Source of the DNA: Gigaspora rosea
Lineage: Eukaryota > Glomeromycota > Glomeromycetes > Diversisporales > Gigasporaceae
Assembly: GCA_003550325.1 (NCBI GenBank)
Contig: QKWP01000100.1
Location: 31,227-95,226 of the forward strand
Direction: 5' to 3'
Length of the DNA: 64,000 nucleotides
A program made the translations under genes and the position numbers. Under the pieces are notes generated by a model, which was not told where the DNA came from, did no database searches, and worked only from the letters and a program-made list of their open reading frames with translations. Each line of letters opens with the position of its first letter. Positions within the stretch are counted from its first letter, which is position 1. Shown one piece after another: positions 11,300 through 23,752 of this stretch.

Positions 11300-12300
11300 G
11301 ATTTCTATTTACTTCTTCAACCCTTCTTTCTACTCTCTAGTTGGCTACACATCTAGTTCAGTGATCTATATACTAATAGCTCAGGGTCCTACTTAGCTGC
11401 TCAACCTGTCAAACCTTTTCAATACATGTCCATCCAACAGTAAGAAAGTCTTGTATATTTCTGATCATTTCAAGTAGAACAAAATTGAGTGCAGTTGGAA
11501 CCATCTCTTGTCTATGTATAATCGCAGTTTTTACAAGCATTTCTTTTTGTAATATTCCAGTACATTTTGATATAGTTAAATTTTGGATAAAATTTTGGAT
11601 AAAAAAATTATCTAAAGTAAAAATTTATTGTTAATTATTAGTAATGATTCTGCTTCATATAAAGTTAGGATTAAGCATAGTAAGTATATATTTTTTATTA
11701 GCTGAATGAGGCAAACTTATTTTAATAATTGCTTTATGATTATGTTTTTTGATTTTTTGCTGAATTAGTTCATGCTCACTTAAAAAATCTAGCTAGTTTG
11801 CAATAAGGTATAGTTTGCAACAATCTACTATTTTAGGTTTTGATTTATATATCTTATAGTTTTTAATATTCCATCTTTTCAGAGACCTTTCTTAAAGAAT
11901 TTCTCTCATTTCTTTCAGCTTTAACTATAAAGAAGGGCCTTTGTAATTCTCTAAAAATATCATTTTTGAATTTTTCTATTCCATAACATATCTCTTATTA
12001 CTGGCTATACACTACTAGGTTTTAAATTTATTCTGGAAGCTACTAGTGCATCAGGTACTATTACTTTGTAATTAGTGGTATTGTCGAATACTCAAATTTC
12101 AACACATTCCAGATGAGTTTTCTCAAATATTAATAAAGCATTTTTAACTTGAAAGAGTAATTTTCTCTATCCAAATATCCATATCTAATTGTATAATTAA
12201 CCCTGCTTCTTCTTTTTTGTTTTTCAATCTTTCAATAGTTTTTACAAAAATTTTGAATTGTTGAAAGTATAAGCAGAAAAGAGTTTGATATAGAATTTTT
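11300..12300 (-). pseudogene. Decayed DDE-type transposase
   Basis: On the minus strand, near 12150-12010, translation gives ALLIFEKTHLECVEI, a gap, VFDNTTNYKVIVP, then DALVASRINLKP. I recognise this order (IFE.TH, FDN..N, DALVASRMNL.P) from a DDE transposase-like family common in fungi; this is recall, not a search. Another coding-like stretch (VPTALNFVLLEMIRNIQDFL) lies near 11510-11450. Several stops and frame changes interrupt it. Terminal inverted repeats of the parent element are not identified. Confidence 0.6.
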
Positions 12301-12582
12301 GGTTAGTTTAAAATGTATTCATATAAGGCCTATAGCAATTTAAGTCAAAGAGAAAATCATTATTGCAACTTATAATAAAATATATAATTCAGTTAAAAAA
12401 TAATAACTTATTAATAAAAAGGTTAAATAGATTAGAGATTTAATTTAAATTACTATTTAATATTTAGTACTTTTTTCTTTTATTTACTTGGTTCTTTGAT
12501 TTTTTGATAGTTTTTGGTTTTTATCTTATTTTTAAGTTTTTGTTTATTCTTTCTTTGTTTAATAAATTTACTAAGTAATCTA

Positions 12583-12789
12583 CAGTCAACTCTTTCTAAT
12601 CCAAACTGCCAAAACTGCTTTTTTTTTACTATATAAAAATTTGAAAGTTTAGTTTTCAAAAAGTTATATATGGCTCATCCGAACTTTATAATAAAATTTA
12701 CAAATGTTCTAGGAGATTTTGTTTAGTTTAGAGAGCATTTAATAGTGTTCAGTTTAGAGAGGTTTGGATTAGAGAAAGGTGACTGGCTG
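12583..12789. mobile_element. Small CAGTC-ended MITE (pogo-like)
   Basis: The left end CAGTCAACTCTTTCTAATCC and the reverse complement of the right end, CAGCCAGTCACCTTTCTCTA then ATCCAAAC, are imperfect inverted repeats. TA lies immediately outside both ends. It is 207 bp long with no frame. Confidence 0.6.
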
Positions 12790-13464
12790 TACTTGAAAGT
12801 TATTAAATATTAATGTTAAAAAATTAATTATAATAATAATTTTTGTATTAGTACTATGTATTTTCATTATATTCTGGTTAAATCAGATTTTTTAACAAAA
12901 AAATATATCAATATTAATATCATATTTATTCTATAATAATAATAATAATAAATACTAACTAATATTACAGTATATAGGTTATTGCTATAATTAAATTTGT
13001 CTTCTATTAATGTAAATTATTTATATATTCAGCTATTTCTTATAGTTTAATTAAAATTTATATATGTACTACTTGTTCTGATTATATAAAATATATTTAT
13101 TAACCATGCTATTTGCAAATTCTATTATTAATTGTTTCAAAAGGTTGAATTTGTTGTATTTGTCTTTGGTATTTGATTTAAACTCATTATATAGATAAGA
13201 AATATTAAATTCAACCTAGAGTAAAATAAATTTGCTTTAATAATAATACTATATTTGTGTGCAATAATGCCCCTTGCATGTTATTTTGGATCTATAAGCA
13301 TTATTTTAAAACATGTATATGCTTTATTTTGAGTCAAAATGCAATTTGTTTTGAAATTCTATAACAGTATTTGAAATTGGCTCTGATCAACTCACTAACA
13401 AAACTTCAAATACACCAAATTTACTTCACTATTAAGCTTATTTACCAGACTATTGTTTACAGAT
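12790..13464. other. AT-rich spacer
   Basis: No reading frame, repeat array or RNA gene recognised. Simple TAATAA tracts occur. Confidence 0.5.
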
Positions 13465-13605
13465 AAGTTCATTTTGTATATAGTATATTTCACCAATAGC
13501 CTAATTTTTTAGGTTTAGAATAGAGTTAAGGTTAAAGCAATTATAAAAAAAAAATTATTTGTGAAATAGGCTATCAATGAAATATACTTTCTAAGAAATG
13601 AACTT
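13465..13605. mobile_element. Short palindromic MITE
   Basis: AAGTTCATT...GTATATTTCA..ATAGCCTA on the left is mirrored by TAGGCTAT..TGAAATATAC...AATGAACTT on the right. The centre has TTAGGTTTAGAATAGAG. A weakly similar sequence lies near 6980-7140. Confidence 0.55.
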
Positions 13606-13872
13606 GACTGTAAATTAATTATTTGTAAAATAAGCTTGTTAGTAACATAAATTTATTAAAATGTAGTGTCTTTGAAGTGATTTTTTGTGAAATAATATGG
13701 ACCTACTTTGAGTATTATTTTATATAATATGGGTGCACGATATTTCAGGATAGCAATATTTTGAGTAATATAGGTAATTTTTTTAAAAATCAAAATTTGA
13801 ATTAATGCCCTGGCCTGCTATTATGCACAAATATAGTAATTACTAATAAAAATTGCTATTTATAAAAATTAA

Positions 13873-14232
13873 TTAGCAATTCACGTAAGAACAGGACAAT
13901 TTATAAAATTTTATATAACAAAAATAAGCAAATTTACTATTCTATTTCGAATGTTGGAATCCAGTTTGCCTACAATATAAAGTATTAATAGTTTAAATAT
14001 AATATAAAATTAAATTATATAGGCATAAAAATATGGTATTTGTCTTTTTTTTTTATTAAAAGTCTGGTAGAATTTCTAAAAATAAAAGTACTTTACCAAG
14101 AGCTAAAATTTTGAATTTTACAAAACCCCATCTTTTTACTATATAATTTTGGGAAATTGGATTCCATATTACTATTGAAACTATATAAATACTTATCCCT
14201 GACTTTTGTCCTGTTCTTACATGAATTGCTAA
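13873..14232. mobile_element. MITE with TTAA target site (piggyBac-type)
   Basis: 27-bp inverted repeats, TTAGCAATTCAYGTAAGAAC then AGGACAA, lie at both ends with one mismatch. TTAA flanks the element exactly (13869-13872 and 14233-14236), which is the piggyBac target signature. The interior is AT-rich with no transposase. Confidence 0.8.
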
Positions 14233-14236
14233 TTAA

Positions 14237-14590
14237 ATCAAAAAATATATAATATATAATATAGCTTTATTTGCTTATTAAAATTTGGTTTTTAAATTTT
14301 TACTTTATGACTAGTATACACAAATTTCTAATATTTTAAAATTATTTAAAAATAAAAAAATATATTCAAAAATAAAAAATTATACAAATAAAAAGTTAAA
14401 TAAAAGAAATATATAACAAAACAGCAAAAATTATGATTTTATATTTGTTAGAGCTTTTATTCTGTTCTATAATTTTAATTCATCAAGTCAACTCTTTATT
14501 ACAACGAGTTGATTCAATTTGTTTATTCTTGACAAATTGAATAAAATCCAAATCCAAATACAATTCATCTGTAAGAATAAAATTGAGTTC
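14237..14590. other. AT-rich spacer
   Basis: Nothing recognised beyond A- and T-rich simple sequence. Confidence 0.45.
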
Positions 14591-14599
14591 AGATAATTT

Positions 14600-15548
14600 T
14601 ATGATTTCTGAATAAAATATTCTTTGATTAAGCTACTAAAATTCTGATAGTTTCTGTTTTACCAAATCTTGATAATACATTTTCAATTTTATGCACTATA
14701 TTAGGCTTAATTTTATCACAATCCTTATAAAATAAAATATATTTAATATTAAAATAAATTTAAAATTGATTAAATTAAATTATAAGTCTAACCAATCTAA
14801 TCACAAATTAATACATGTGGCATAGTAATAATTATTTTAATAGTATAAAATTGTAAAAATATATAAATTTCAAATTGCAATATTCCATCTAATTTTCTTA
14901 GTTTTGAACTCTAACATTCTTTATTATATTTGTTTATAGCTTTGTTTATGTCTATTTTTATTAATTCATATTTTTTAATATTTTCTTCTTTTCACAATTT
15001 TTCAAGTAGTTTTTGTTGTACCTGATAATTTTGGTTCAGTTTTATAACTATAAATAGTCTTTTTTGGCTTATTTTATTGCCTTTTATTTTTTGTATATTT
15101 AAGTCTTTGAGATCTTTTTTAAGAGATGCATTTTCATTTTCAAAGGCTGTAAGTTTTGTTTTGAGTTCTGCAATGGTTCTTTCAGAAGCTTAATATTCAT
15201 TTTCACTAATCTCAAGTTTTGTTTTAAAAAGCCTCATATTTATCTTTAGTTTTAATAAGTTTTATTTTAAGATTTATATTACTTTTTTGGCGATCTCAAG
15301 TTTTTTTTTTGCTTAACCATAAGTTTTGTTATAAGGTTCAAATTTTTTTTCTCCTAGAACTATGTTTCTTGATTTGAGTTCTGCATTATTTTGTTGAGAG
15401 CTAAGTTTCTTGATTTAAGGTTTGCATTGCTTTGTTCAAAGGCTGAGTTTTTTGATTTAAGATCTACATTGTTTTTTTTGAGTACTGCATTACATTTAGT
15501 AAAAAAAAGTACAACGTATAGTACGAAACTTCTATACCTAAGTTTCAT
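14600..15548 (-). pseudogene. Decayed coiled-coil protein gene
   Basis: The minus strand reads as a heptad-like, Leu/Asn/Lys-rich protein starting near 15548: NAVLKKNNVDLKSKNSAFEQ, then ANLKSRNLALNK. Frame changes and stops follow, with further coil-like pieces (LTAFENENASLKKDLKDL near 15150). The last protein-like stretch, KIKPNIVHKIENVLSRFGKT, is near 14700-14640. The repeated coding DNA (AGTTTTGTTTTGAGTTCTGC-like on the plus strand) explains the heptads. No family is assigned. Confidence 0.45.
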
Positions 15549-16790
15549 TCATATAATACCATAAATGGCCATATAAAAGGCTCTCCATATTAATATCTAC
15601 TATGTAACATCTCCGGATTTACAATATGGGCCAAGAAATTTTATACCCCGTATATTAATAGGATATAATGATAAAAAAACCCCAGTAATTTGTATTATTT
15701 AAATATTAATAGTGATATAACATATACTACCTAGTATTAGATCCAAATTATCAGACCTATATCCGTAAAATAGACCATCGGGTCTATTGGTAAAATGCAA
15801 CCGAACCGGGCATTTTATATGCCGTTTACGGTATTTGTATATAGTACATCGATTTTCATTTTAAGCATAACAGTGGTAATTAAAATTACAAAAGATATGA
15901 TTGGTTATTAAGAAATATAAATATTGATTATGATTGGAACTTAAATGAAAGATTATACAGTGGCACATTATTTAATGATTCTAACTTTTAGATTATATTA
16001 ACAAAACCGATTATTAAATGCATTGATTAACAAATGATAACCTAATGAGAAAGTGATATAAAAAAAATGATACAAATTTGAATAACTTTATATAAATTTT
16101 GTTGACCAATAATTTTTATTTCTTTTGTCATAGTAAAATTTTCATGAATTTATTCTAAAAGATTATATCAATCTCATCAATTAATATTAGTTTTTTTTTA
16201 TTTTATTTATCCTTTAAATTTATGCAATGAATATTATGAACTTGAAATGTTTCATGTAAAGACCATCACGGCGAATTTGTAAAAATTTGTAATCTTTGAG
16301 TATTTGACTAAATTAGGAATGCGCCATTTATTATTTTTTTCGTTTTTTTTTTTGCATTTCTTATTGCAAAATCATATATGATTAAAATACAAATAAAATT
16401 ATTATTCATGTATTTCAATAAAATAAATGTTATGCTGATCACATTATAAGAAATAATTGATTTTATTTAATAATCAGAAATATGATTTACTAATGGTATA
16501 GAAATTTAGAAGGAAATTAATAAATGTCCAAAGATTTATAAGAAAAGATAAAATTAGTCAAGATAAAATGTTTGATCCAATTTGTCGACTTTAATCTACA
16601 TAGACAGTTATATCTTTAATATTGCTATAGGTGTGTGAATAAAAGTTGTTAAAAAGGAAAATATAGGATGACAAGGGATGCGGAGTTGATTGTTTTTTAT
16701 TCATATGATCATATGATCATAAATAAAAAAAATTTTTTTTTTCAAAATCCTGTGTTAATGTTTAGAAGCATCGATTACTTACATATCTGA
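15549..16790. other. AT-rich spacer
   Basis: No convincing gene. A short palindrome of ATCATATGATCATATGATC type is at about 16705. A piece at 15770-15840 is less AT-rich but has no recognisable feature. Confidence 0.45.
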
Positions 16791-16791
16791 T

Positions 16792-17133
16792 TTAATGATG
16801 GAGATACATACTAGGTAAACATCCCATTGGTGCACAAAATTTTACAGCTTTATCACGGAATAATACGGCTAAGCACGGATATGTGATAGTGATATTACGG
16901 AATGTAGCACGGGACCATGTATGGTAAAAAGGCGCAGATTCCATCATTTGCAACCGTTCATTATTTGCCACGCACATGAAAAATCGTGAAATTACGTATA
17001 TGTGATCAGAGTTTACCACGAAGTTTCCATGCGGCAGATCGGGAATTCCGTGCTTGGGCGTGTTACATTTTATGCTCACGTGTAAATTTTTTTTATATGG
17101 CAGGGATACACAAAGATCTTAATTGTAAAGTCC
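16792..17133 (-). CDS. Putative exon of an unknown Cys/His-containing protein
   Basis: The frame is open on the minus strand from about 17127, just after an AG acceptor (ATTAAG), to a TAA at 16792. It encodes about 110 residues including IKCNTPKHGIPDLPHGNF, ISRFFMCVANNERLQ and AVKFCAPMGCLPSMYLHH. Base composition is clearly less AT-rich than the surroundings, which favours coding. There is no ATG at the left of the frame, so it would be a terminal exon. The same frame upstream (17210-17128) is also protein-like (GYVTCHNHKSPCIFVHIG) but has a stop in between. I do not recognise the family. A decayed gene is equally possible. Confidence 0.35.
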
Positions 17134-17210
17134 CATTCCAATATGGACAAAAATACAAGGACTTTTATGATTGTGACAGGTGACATATCCAACCGGTAAA
17201 TCCTCCAATC

Positions 17211-17879
17211 TACTCTGGACGATGAAAAAAAAATTTTTTTAATACTGTATCTATCTGTTATGAATTTATTATATTATCTTGATCCTAACATAAAACAAAC
17301 TTAATACGAAAAAAAATCGCGGAAAACATTAAATGTTTGGCACAGAGCATACAATATATGCATAAAATAGAATTGTTCACAAATAACTAATAATAATATT
17401 TCTTTTACCACCATGATGTATGTACTTTATTATTAACAATTAAAGCTGTTATGAATTGTAATGCTTTCTTATACGGGATAACAACCAACGAATATCAAGA
17501 GTCAAACTTGTTATTTAATTTACTCCTTTAAACATTTAAAATTAATATTAATCATCTAATATATGCTAATATATGAGGATTTTTTTTTTCTTCGATTAAA
17601 ATTATATAACTGATAAGGTGTATACGTGCGAATGGTGTATCAAGTTATGTAATCTTTCATGTAATCAGGCTAAATCAATCTTTTGTAAAGTTTCACACAA
17701 AGCCATTTGAACATATTAATATCAAATTTATTCAATAGTAATAAACTTTGTGTGATGCATTCATTATTAAAAGAAAGTCTTTCTTGATAAACGATGTAAT
17801 TAATTTTTTATAACAATAATGATAATCATAATGAAAACAATTCATCTGCATGATATGGTTACTTAAAAACAATTATTAA
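17211..17879. other. AT-rich spacer
   Basis: Nothing recognised. CACAAAGTTTATT-type inverted words at 17690-17750 form a weak palindrome. Confidence 0.4.
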
Positions 17880-18038
17880 AAGTGGCATGATTTTTATTTA
17901 GCCTACAAAATTTGTTTGATTCTGCACCTTAAAGTGGCATGATTTTTATTTAGCCTACAATATTTGTTTGATTCTGAACCTTAATGTGGCATGATTTTTA
18001 TTTGGCCTACAATATTTTGTTTATTCTGCACTTTAAAT
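17880..18038. repeat. Tandem repeat, 53 bp x 3
   Basis: Three head-to-tail units each contain GTGGCATGATTTTTATTTRG then CCTACAA and TTTGTTT. They differ at a few positions. Confidence 0.85.
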
Positions 18039-18110
18039 TAAAGGCTAGTCTAGATTAGAAGTACAAACATCTTTATTATTTATTAATTACGACATAAATT
18101 AAAAATTAAG

Positions 18111-18282
18111 GTTTGACATCACAGAAGGGCATTCATATGATTGGCTAATTTATGTGGATCAAATGTGATAATGTATCTATTCATCGAGCGGATAAATAAA
18201 AGAAATCCTTGCTTCTAAGTGAAATTATCAAGGTTACTGATTATTTTCAATTATTTTTTTTTTTTTGCAACGTTATCGTATG

Positions 18283-18313
<31 letters not shown>

Positions 18314-18402
18314 TTTAAACTGTATAAATAAGTTACCCAGCAATTGATTCTCATCAGCCAATCATATGAAAGCACTGCACTTCCTTCTATGAGGTTTGAC
18401 AA
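18111..18402. mobile_element. Probable MITE with CATATGATTGGCT inverted repeats
   Basis: GTTTGACATC-ACAGAAGG then TTCATATGATTGGCT on the left is mirrored at 18355-18400 (AGCCAATCATATGAA, CCTTCTATGAGG). The ends diverge. A 27-base poly-A at 18284-18310 lies inside. Confidence 0.45.
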
Positions 18403-19185
18403 CTTTAATAAATTTATACAAAACAAACATACGATCATTTCCAATATTAGCATTTTTTCCTAGACTATTTATGGTTATTTCAATAGCAATTTATATGCAG
18501 GGGTTCTATAATATAATATATCGATATATATACACGTTCGTTACTTTACATATGCACGTAATTTTTTAAAAAATTTTTTTTCATAATTCTAAATAATGTA
18601 ATAAGACAAAAAATCAATTAAACGGTACGGCATATTTACAATACAACATCTAGTTCTAGATCCTTTAAGATTATTATTGAAAAAAAAGACGTTAAACACA
18701 GTAATTATGATACTTCCTTCGTGTAGCTCGTAACACAATTATTTGGAGATACGAATTCCGTAATTAGGTACATGGTACATGGTTTAGTAAATATGTACTA
18801 CATGTAAGAATTCAACACATATATATAAATAAATAAATAAATAAATATATATATATATATATATATATTTTTTGAAGAAACAAATTCTTCAACAAAAATT
18901 GTCGTAATAATAGAATTTGAATTTTTTTGGAATAATAAAAATATATTATTCTCTAATATCGATAGTGTTACGATCGTCCAGAAAAACGATGCACAATGTA
19001 CGATTCAATTTTGTTCTAGCTGGATGATTCAATAATGCCTGGAATGCATAATATCGTCATTTGAATTATTAATTTTATTGCATATGTATAATTGTGGATT
19101 ACTGGATTAACGAACGTGAATCATACATTGTCACTACATTATTTACTGAGTGATAAATCTTCTTTGTGATGAATTCTATTTGTAT
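18403..19185. other. AT-rich spacer with (AAAT)n/(TA)n
   Basis: A simple repeat at 18826-18868 (AAAT units passing into TA units). No gene is seen. Confidence 0.5.
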
Positions 19186-19189
19186 ATTT

Positions 19190-19395
19190 TTTTTAAACAT
19201 CTACATCGGCATTTTCCATTCCCATATCACTTTGATACATCAAAACCGACATCCTGGCAAGTCACACCTTTTAATATTTTGTATAACATCTTTATAAGTC
19301 TTGATTTGCAATGCGTAACGATTTCCCGCATTTCAGGTCTATTTGAGTTCCGTCACAGTTTTGACATCGGATTAATTCGACTTGAGATCTAGAGT
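19190..19395 (-). pseudogene. Small remnant of a Cys-containing protein gene
   Basis: On the minus strand, 19390-19310 reads ELIRCQNCDGTQIDLKCGKS then LRIANQ. After a frame change it continues as TYKDVIQNIKRCDLPGCRF and then KWYGNGKCRC. Regular Cys spacing and higher GC suggest a former coding sequence. No family is recognised. Confidence 0.3.
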
Positions 19396-20605
19396 AGTAG
19401 AATTGCTTAATAATTTTTGAAGATTTTTTTTTTGGTCTTTTCACTTAATAACCTATTATATATAAATCTTTTAACTATTGAAATATAATAAACATTATAG
19501 ATTCTATTAATTAAAATTAAGTTTACGCCTTAATAAACTTTAATTTTTCAACTAGTCAAACAGTTTGACAGATTATGTGACATCATATTTACATTTTATA
19601 TTACATTATATATTAAATTAAAATATTAAATATTACATAAAATTACATACAATATAATTGGCAAATAATTTTTGGATGTTTATTTTTGAATTCCCGCCTT
19701 TATAGCCTCATCAAAAAAACTTTAAGTCTGCGTAAACTATTTGAGTATGCAAAATATATTATATCATATTCGTAATTTTGTTTTTTTTTGCAGTTTGGCT
19801 TATTGTTATCAAAGATTAATGCCACTTACAGTAACAATTATATTTTACTTGACGCCACTATTTATGATACACTATGTGATTATTCATTACGATGTGGTAC
19901 TACAGTAATGACGTAAATTAACAATAAAAATAACAGATAAATAACAGATAAAATAACAGATAAATCGATCCTAAAGACCAAAGTGGTTTGGTATGATCGA
20001 TTGTTTCCCCAATTTTGACGTTTACCTCTACAATAGGTATAGGTGTGAGGCAAACTAATTTGTGTAATCACTTACTAGAAAAAATTTTATAATAAAAAAA
20101 CCTTTACAATAATGGTTAATTGCTTACTAATAATATTTGACACAATTATTTTAAAAAAAAATATATATATATTTTTCTTAAGAATTTTAATCCATTTTTA
20201 TTAGTTTATTTACAATAACAGATTATAAAAGTCACATTATTATATACGCGTTAAATGTAATTTGACGATCAAATTGTTATATATATATAATGTGATAATT
20301 TTGCTATCGAGGAAAAAAGTTTCTGCTTTCAAGAATAAATAAATAAATAAAATAAATATATATATATATAAAACAAATAAAAAAAATAAAATAAAAAATA
20401 AAATAAAATAAAAAATAAAATAAAAACAAAAAAAAAAAAAATAGAATAAAATAGAAAGACAATAGCCTTCTAAATATTTTTTCTTTTTTTTTTTTTTTTA
20501 TTAACATGATAGTCTTTTAAAATTTTATTCTTTTTTTCAAAAGACAAAACACGAAGAATAATTTTTCAACGTTGTTAGCTCTTTAAAAAATTAATCCTTA
20601 AGAGG
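19396..20605. other. AT-rich DNA upstream of the kinase-like gene
   Basis: Contains an A-rich low-complexity block (ATAAA-type units, 20333-20450) and T-runs at 20480-20500. No TATA box or other regulatory motif can be named with confidence. Confidence 0.45.
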
Positions 20606-21808
20606 ATGGCACCTGATAGATGTTCGATATGTAGGCGACTATTCAATCATACATGGTGCCAAGAATGCGAAACTGAAGCTTTCAATCGAGATTTTCGTAA
20701 ATGGACAAGTGGTAACACAATGATTGATGGAATGATTCAAGATACTCAACTTCGTGCAAACAATAACTTGAGTTACCTTGAATGGATTCCGTTTGAAAAT
20801 TTTGATCTAGTAGAATTTCGAGCAAGAGGTGCCTTTAGCATCCTTTATAGTGGACTATGGTTAGAGGGTCCTAGACAGAAATGGGATGATATAGACGGTG
20901 ATTGGTTTAGAAAAGGTCCGACGAAATGTGCATTAAAAAAGGTAGTGAATTTTGATCAAACGAGTCAAGAATATTTAAATAATGTAAGTTTTCTATACGT
21001 GCTTAAATTAAAAAAACCCTCGCCCAAATGCTCATTCAATATTATTATTATTTTTTTGTAAAAGGTTTTGAGATATAGTCAATGTTTTCAAGGAAATTTT
21101 GTTGTCGATTGCTTTGGAGTTACACGTGATCCAAATGATCCACCTGGTTGCTATATGTTCGTAATGAAACTTTGCGAAGAAAATTTATACCAATACATTG
21201 ATAGAGTTAGAGGATATATTCGCTGGGGTGATATTGTTATAATTCTTCGTAAAATTATTGACGGTCTTAAAAGAATTCATGATAATGGACTTTATCATGG
21301 TAACCTTCATGGTGGAAACTTATTAATTGAAAATGGACCTGAAGGCATCGGTATAAGAATTTCTGATATTGGATTACATGGACCAGTTAACAAAACTTCT
21401 TCTGATATCTATGGAGTTTTACCTTATGTGGCTCCAGAAGTACTAAACGGTAATGAATATACACAAGCTTCAGATATATATAGCTTTGGAATTATTATGT
21501 GGACATTATCTACATGTATGCTTCCTTTTGATCAAGATATACATAACTTTGATCTTGCTATAAAGGTACGCAATGGATTACGTCCAGAAATTAATAATAA
21601 TACTCCAGAAGCTTATTTAACATTAATGGAAAGATGTTGGCATCAAAATCCAAATAAACGACTGGATGTTACTGAATTATGCGATATTATTAATGAAAAT
21701 CTTTTTATAAATTTTAACAATGGTAGAGTTATATCTGAAGATAGTACATTCTATAACAGAATTCATCTTCATGCAATTTATAATGGTCATTTGTTAAATT
21801 TTCAATAA
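20606..21808 (+). CDS. Protein kinase-like protein (probable pseudokinase), two exons
   Basis: Exons are 20606-20983 and 21065-21808, joined across an 81-bp GTAAGT...AAAG intron in phase 0, giving 373 residues. Residues 1-30 hold a zinc-ribbon-like pattern, C6-x2-C9-x8-C18-x2-C21. The kinase fold starts near 60 with LEWIPFENFDL, a glycine loop (ARGAFSILYSG, 73-83) and the VAIK-type lysine in CALKK (K111). The catalytic loop reads HGNLHGGNLL: HRD is HGN (204-206), so the catalytic Asp is Asn. The metal-binding motif is SDIG (D227), and APE is present (249-251), followed by SDIYSFG. These substitutions are typical of the kinase-like family expanded in arbuscular mycorrhizal fungi, where the head and LHGGNLL motif recur (recall, not search). 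The protein may be inactive as a kinase and act as a signalling scaffold, but that is inference. The frame is intact. The C-terminus stops soon after the kinase domain (VTELCDIINENL plus about 35 residues). Confidence 0.9.
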
Positions 21809-23115
21809 TAAATTGATCATATATATATATATATATATGTATATTATATTTCTTAAAATTGGCAAAATTGATTTTTGGCAAAATATTAACGGCAAAATAC
21901 TACGTTAAAAACCTATATGCAAACTTTATGTAATAAAATAAATAAGAATAGTTAAGAGTAAATTGTATAATCACGAATTTTTACAGTAGGACGGTTGTTA
22001 CAAAATTTATGGTTCTTTATTGGTTTTTACATGAACAAAATAAGTTTTATTGTTGAAAAAATTATATAAATCTTAAAATGTTGATTTGTAAAAAATTTAA
22101 GATTAAAATGAAAACTTTTAAATATTATGTAAAAACTTTAATTTTATTATTATAAATGTTATTTTCTTGGCTATTTATATTTGATCTTCGAAAAAGAAGT
22201 AATTTTATACGAAGATCAAGATTTGCAAAATTATTCATAGTGTATTTTGCTTTCTTTTTGAAAAAAAAAGCTTGTTATCGAAATTTTACTGACTAAAATG
22301 CTTTATAAAATTAAGCTTTTGAAATTTATAATATATGATTTGTTCTCTCTCTTTAAAGTTTTAACCTTAACTCTAATTTTATTTTATTTCAGTATTTTTA
22401 GCCTTAAATCAAAACAAAGATATTATGATGCATAGTACCGGTGTTCACAATTATAATTTTTCTGATCTTTTTTTTTTATAAATATAACTTAGGTTCAATG
22501 CAAATTTAATATTACTAGTTCATAACAGATAACCATAATTCTGCATATTTGCGATATTTGCGATCAAATTTAATCTACTTTTTTTTGTACCTTATCAGTT
22601 ATCTATTATAAATAACCACGCCATTCCAGTCTAGCCAAAACTTGCAGCGGTTTATTAATTTAAACTTATAAATTTTGTCATTGTAAATAAACCACATATA
22701 TTTTTATTATTCGCCAAGATCTAAAAAAGGCAGGTTGTATATTGTTTTTGTTTTGAGTACAATGATTTCTTAAAAAAAAAACTTTTATTGATTTTGTGTA
22801 CTTCAAATTGGAATTTACGTCAGAGCAAAAATCTCAATAATGAGTTTCATTTTTCTATATTAGGGTAATGATAAGTACTAGCTAACGATGGAAAGTTCTA
22901 TTTTTAATTATGAATTTTTAATCATAAAAAATTAATTAATAATTTAACAATCATTTCTAAGCAATTAATAAATGAATTATCCAATATGCATAGAATATCT
23001 TTGTAAAAAAATGATCCAATCGATGTTTTAATCAAATCATTGATTACATCAATTATCGTTTATACGTATATTAATAATATATTCAAGGGATGATTAATAA
23101 ATATGCATAAGAATA
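21809..23115. other. AT-rich spacer
   Basis: A (TA)n tract follows the kinase stop at 21818-21846. The rest is AT-rich with no recognised gene or repeat. Confidence 0.5.
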
Positions 23116-23149
23116 TTTGATTCAAACAATTATATCGATACTGCAAAAA

Positions 23150-23420
23150 CTTGTCGTTGTCACCGTTGGTGATAAAAGATTTTCGTTGCTGTTGTTTTGC
23201 CATCACTGTTGGTGTTATAAGAGGTTTACTATCACTGTTAGTATTATAAAATGTTTGCTATTACTGTTACTGATTATAGGAGATTTATTGTTTAGTGTTA
23301 TAAAAAGTTTTTCTGTCACTATTGGTGTATTGAAGGTTTATTGTTGATTTTATAGAACATACTTTTGGTGCTATAGGAGGTTCGCTACTACTGTTACTGT
23401 TAAGCTTGTTAGCACTATTA
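23150..23420. repeat. Degenerate ~35-bp tandem repeat
   Basis: About seven diverged units of a TTGGTGTTATAAGAGGTTTA then CT-TCACTG pattern. The 76-codon frame across it is a consequence of the repeat. Confidence 0.55.
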
Positions 23421-23617
23421 TTTTTATTATTTTCTGGGTTTATCTGCTATTCTTTGCAGAAATATAAGCAAGGGTAAAGAAATAATTGGTAATTGCAATT
23501 TTTTTTAGAATAAAAAAATAATGCAATTGAAGTAGCAATATTGGTTCTCATTGTATACTTCTTAAAAATTTTTATTAATAGTATATAATATATATTAATA
23601 TAATAATTAATAAAGTA

Positions 23618-23752
23618 CAGTCAGACCTCTCTTAAAAATTTTTATTAATAATTAATAAAGTACAGTCAGACCTCTCTTAAAAATTTTTATTAATAATTAA
23701 TAAAGTACAGTCAGACCTCTCTTAAAAATTTTTATTAATAATTAATAAAGTA
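23618..23752. repeat. 45-bp tandem repeat containing a transposon end, x 3
   Basis: Starts of CAGTCAGACCTCTC fall at 23618, 23663, 23708 and 23753, exactly 45 bases apart. The first three units carry CAGTCAGACCTCTCTTAAAA plus AT-rich flank. The fourth start is the real left end of the MITE at 23753-23925. The transposon tip and its flank were therefore amplified together. Confidence 0.9.
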
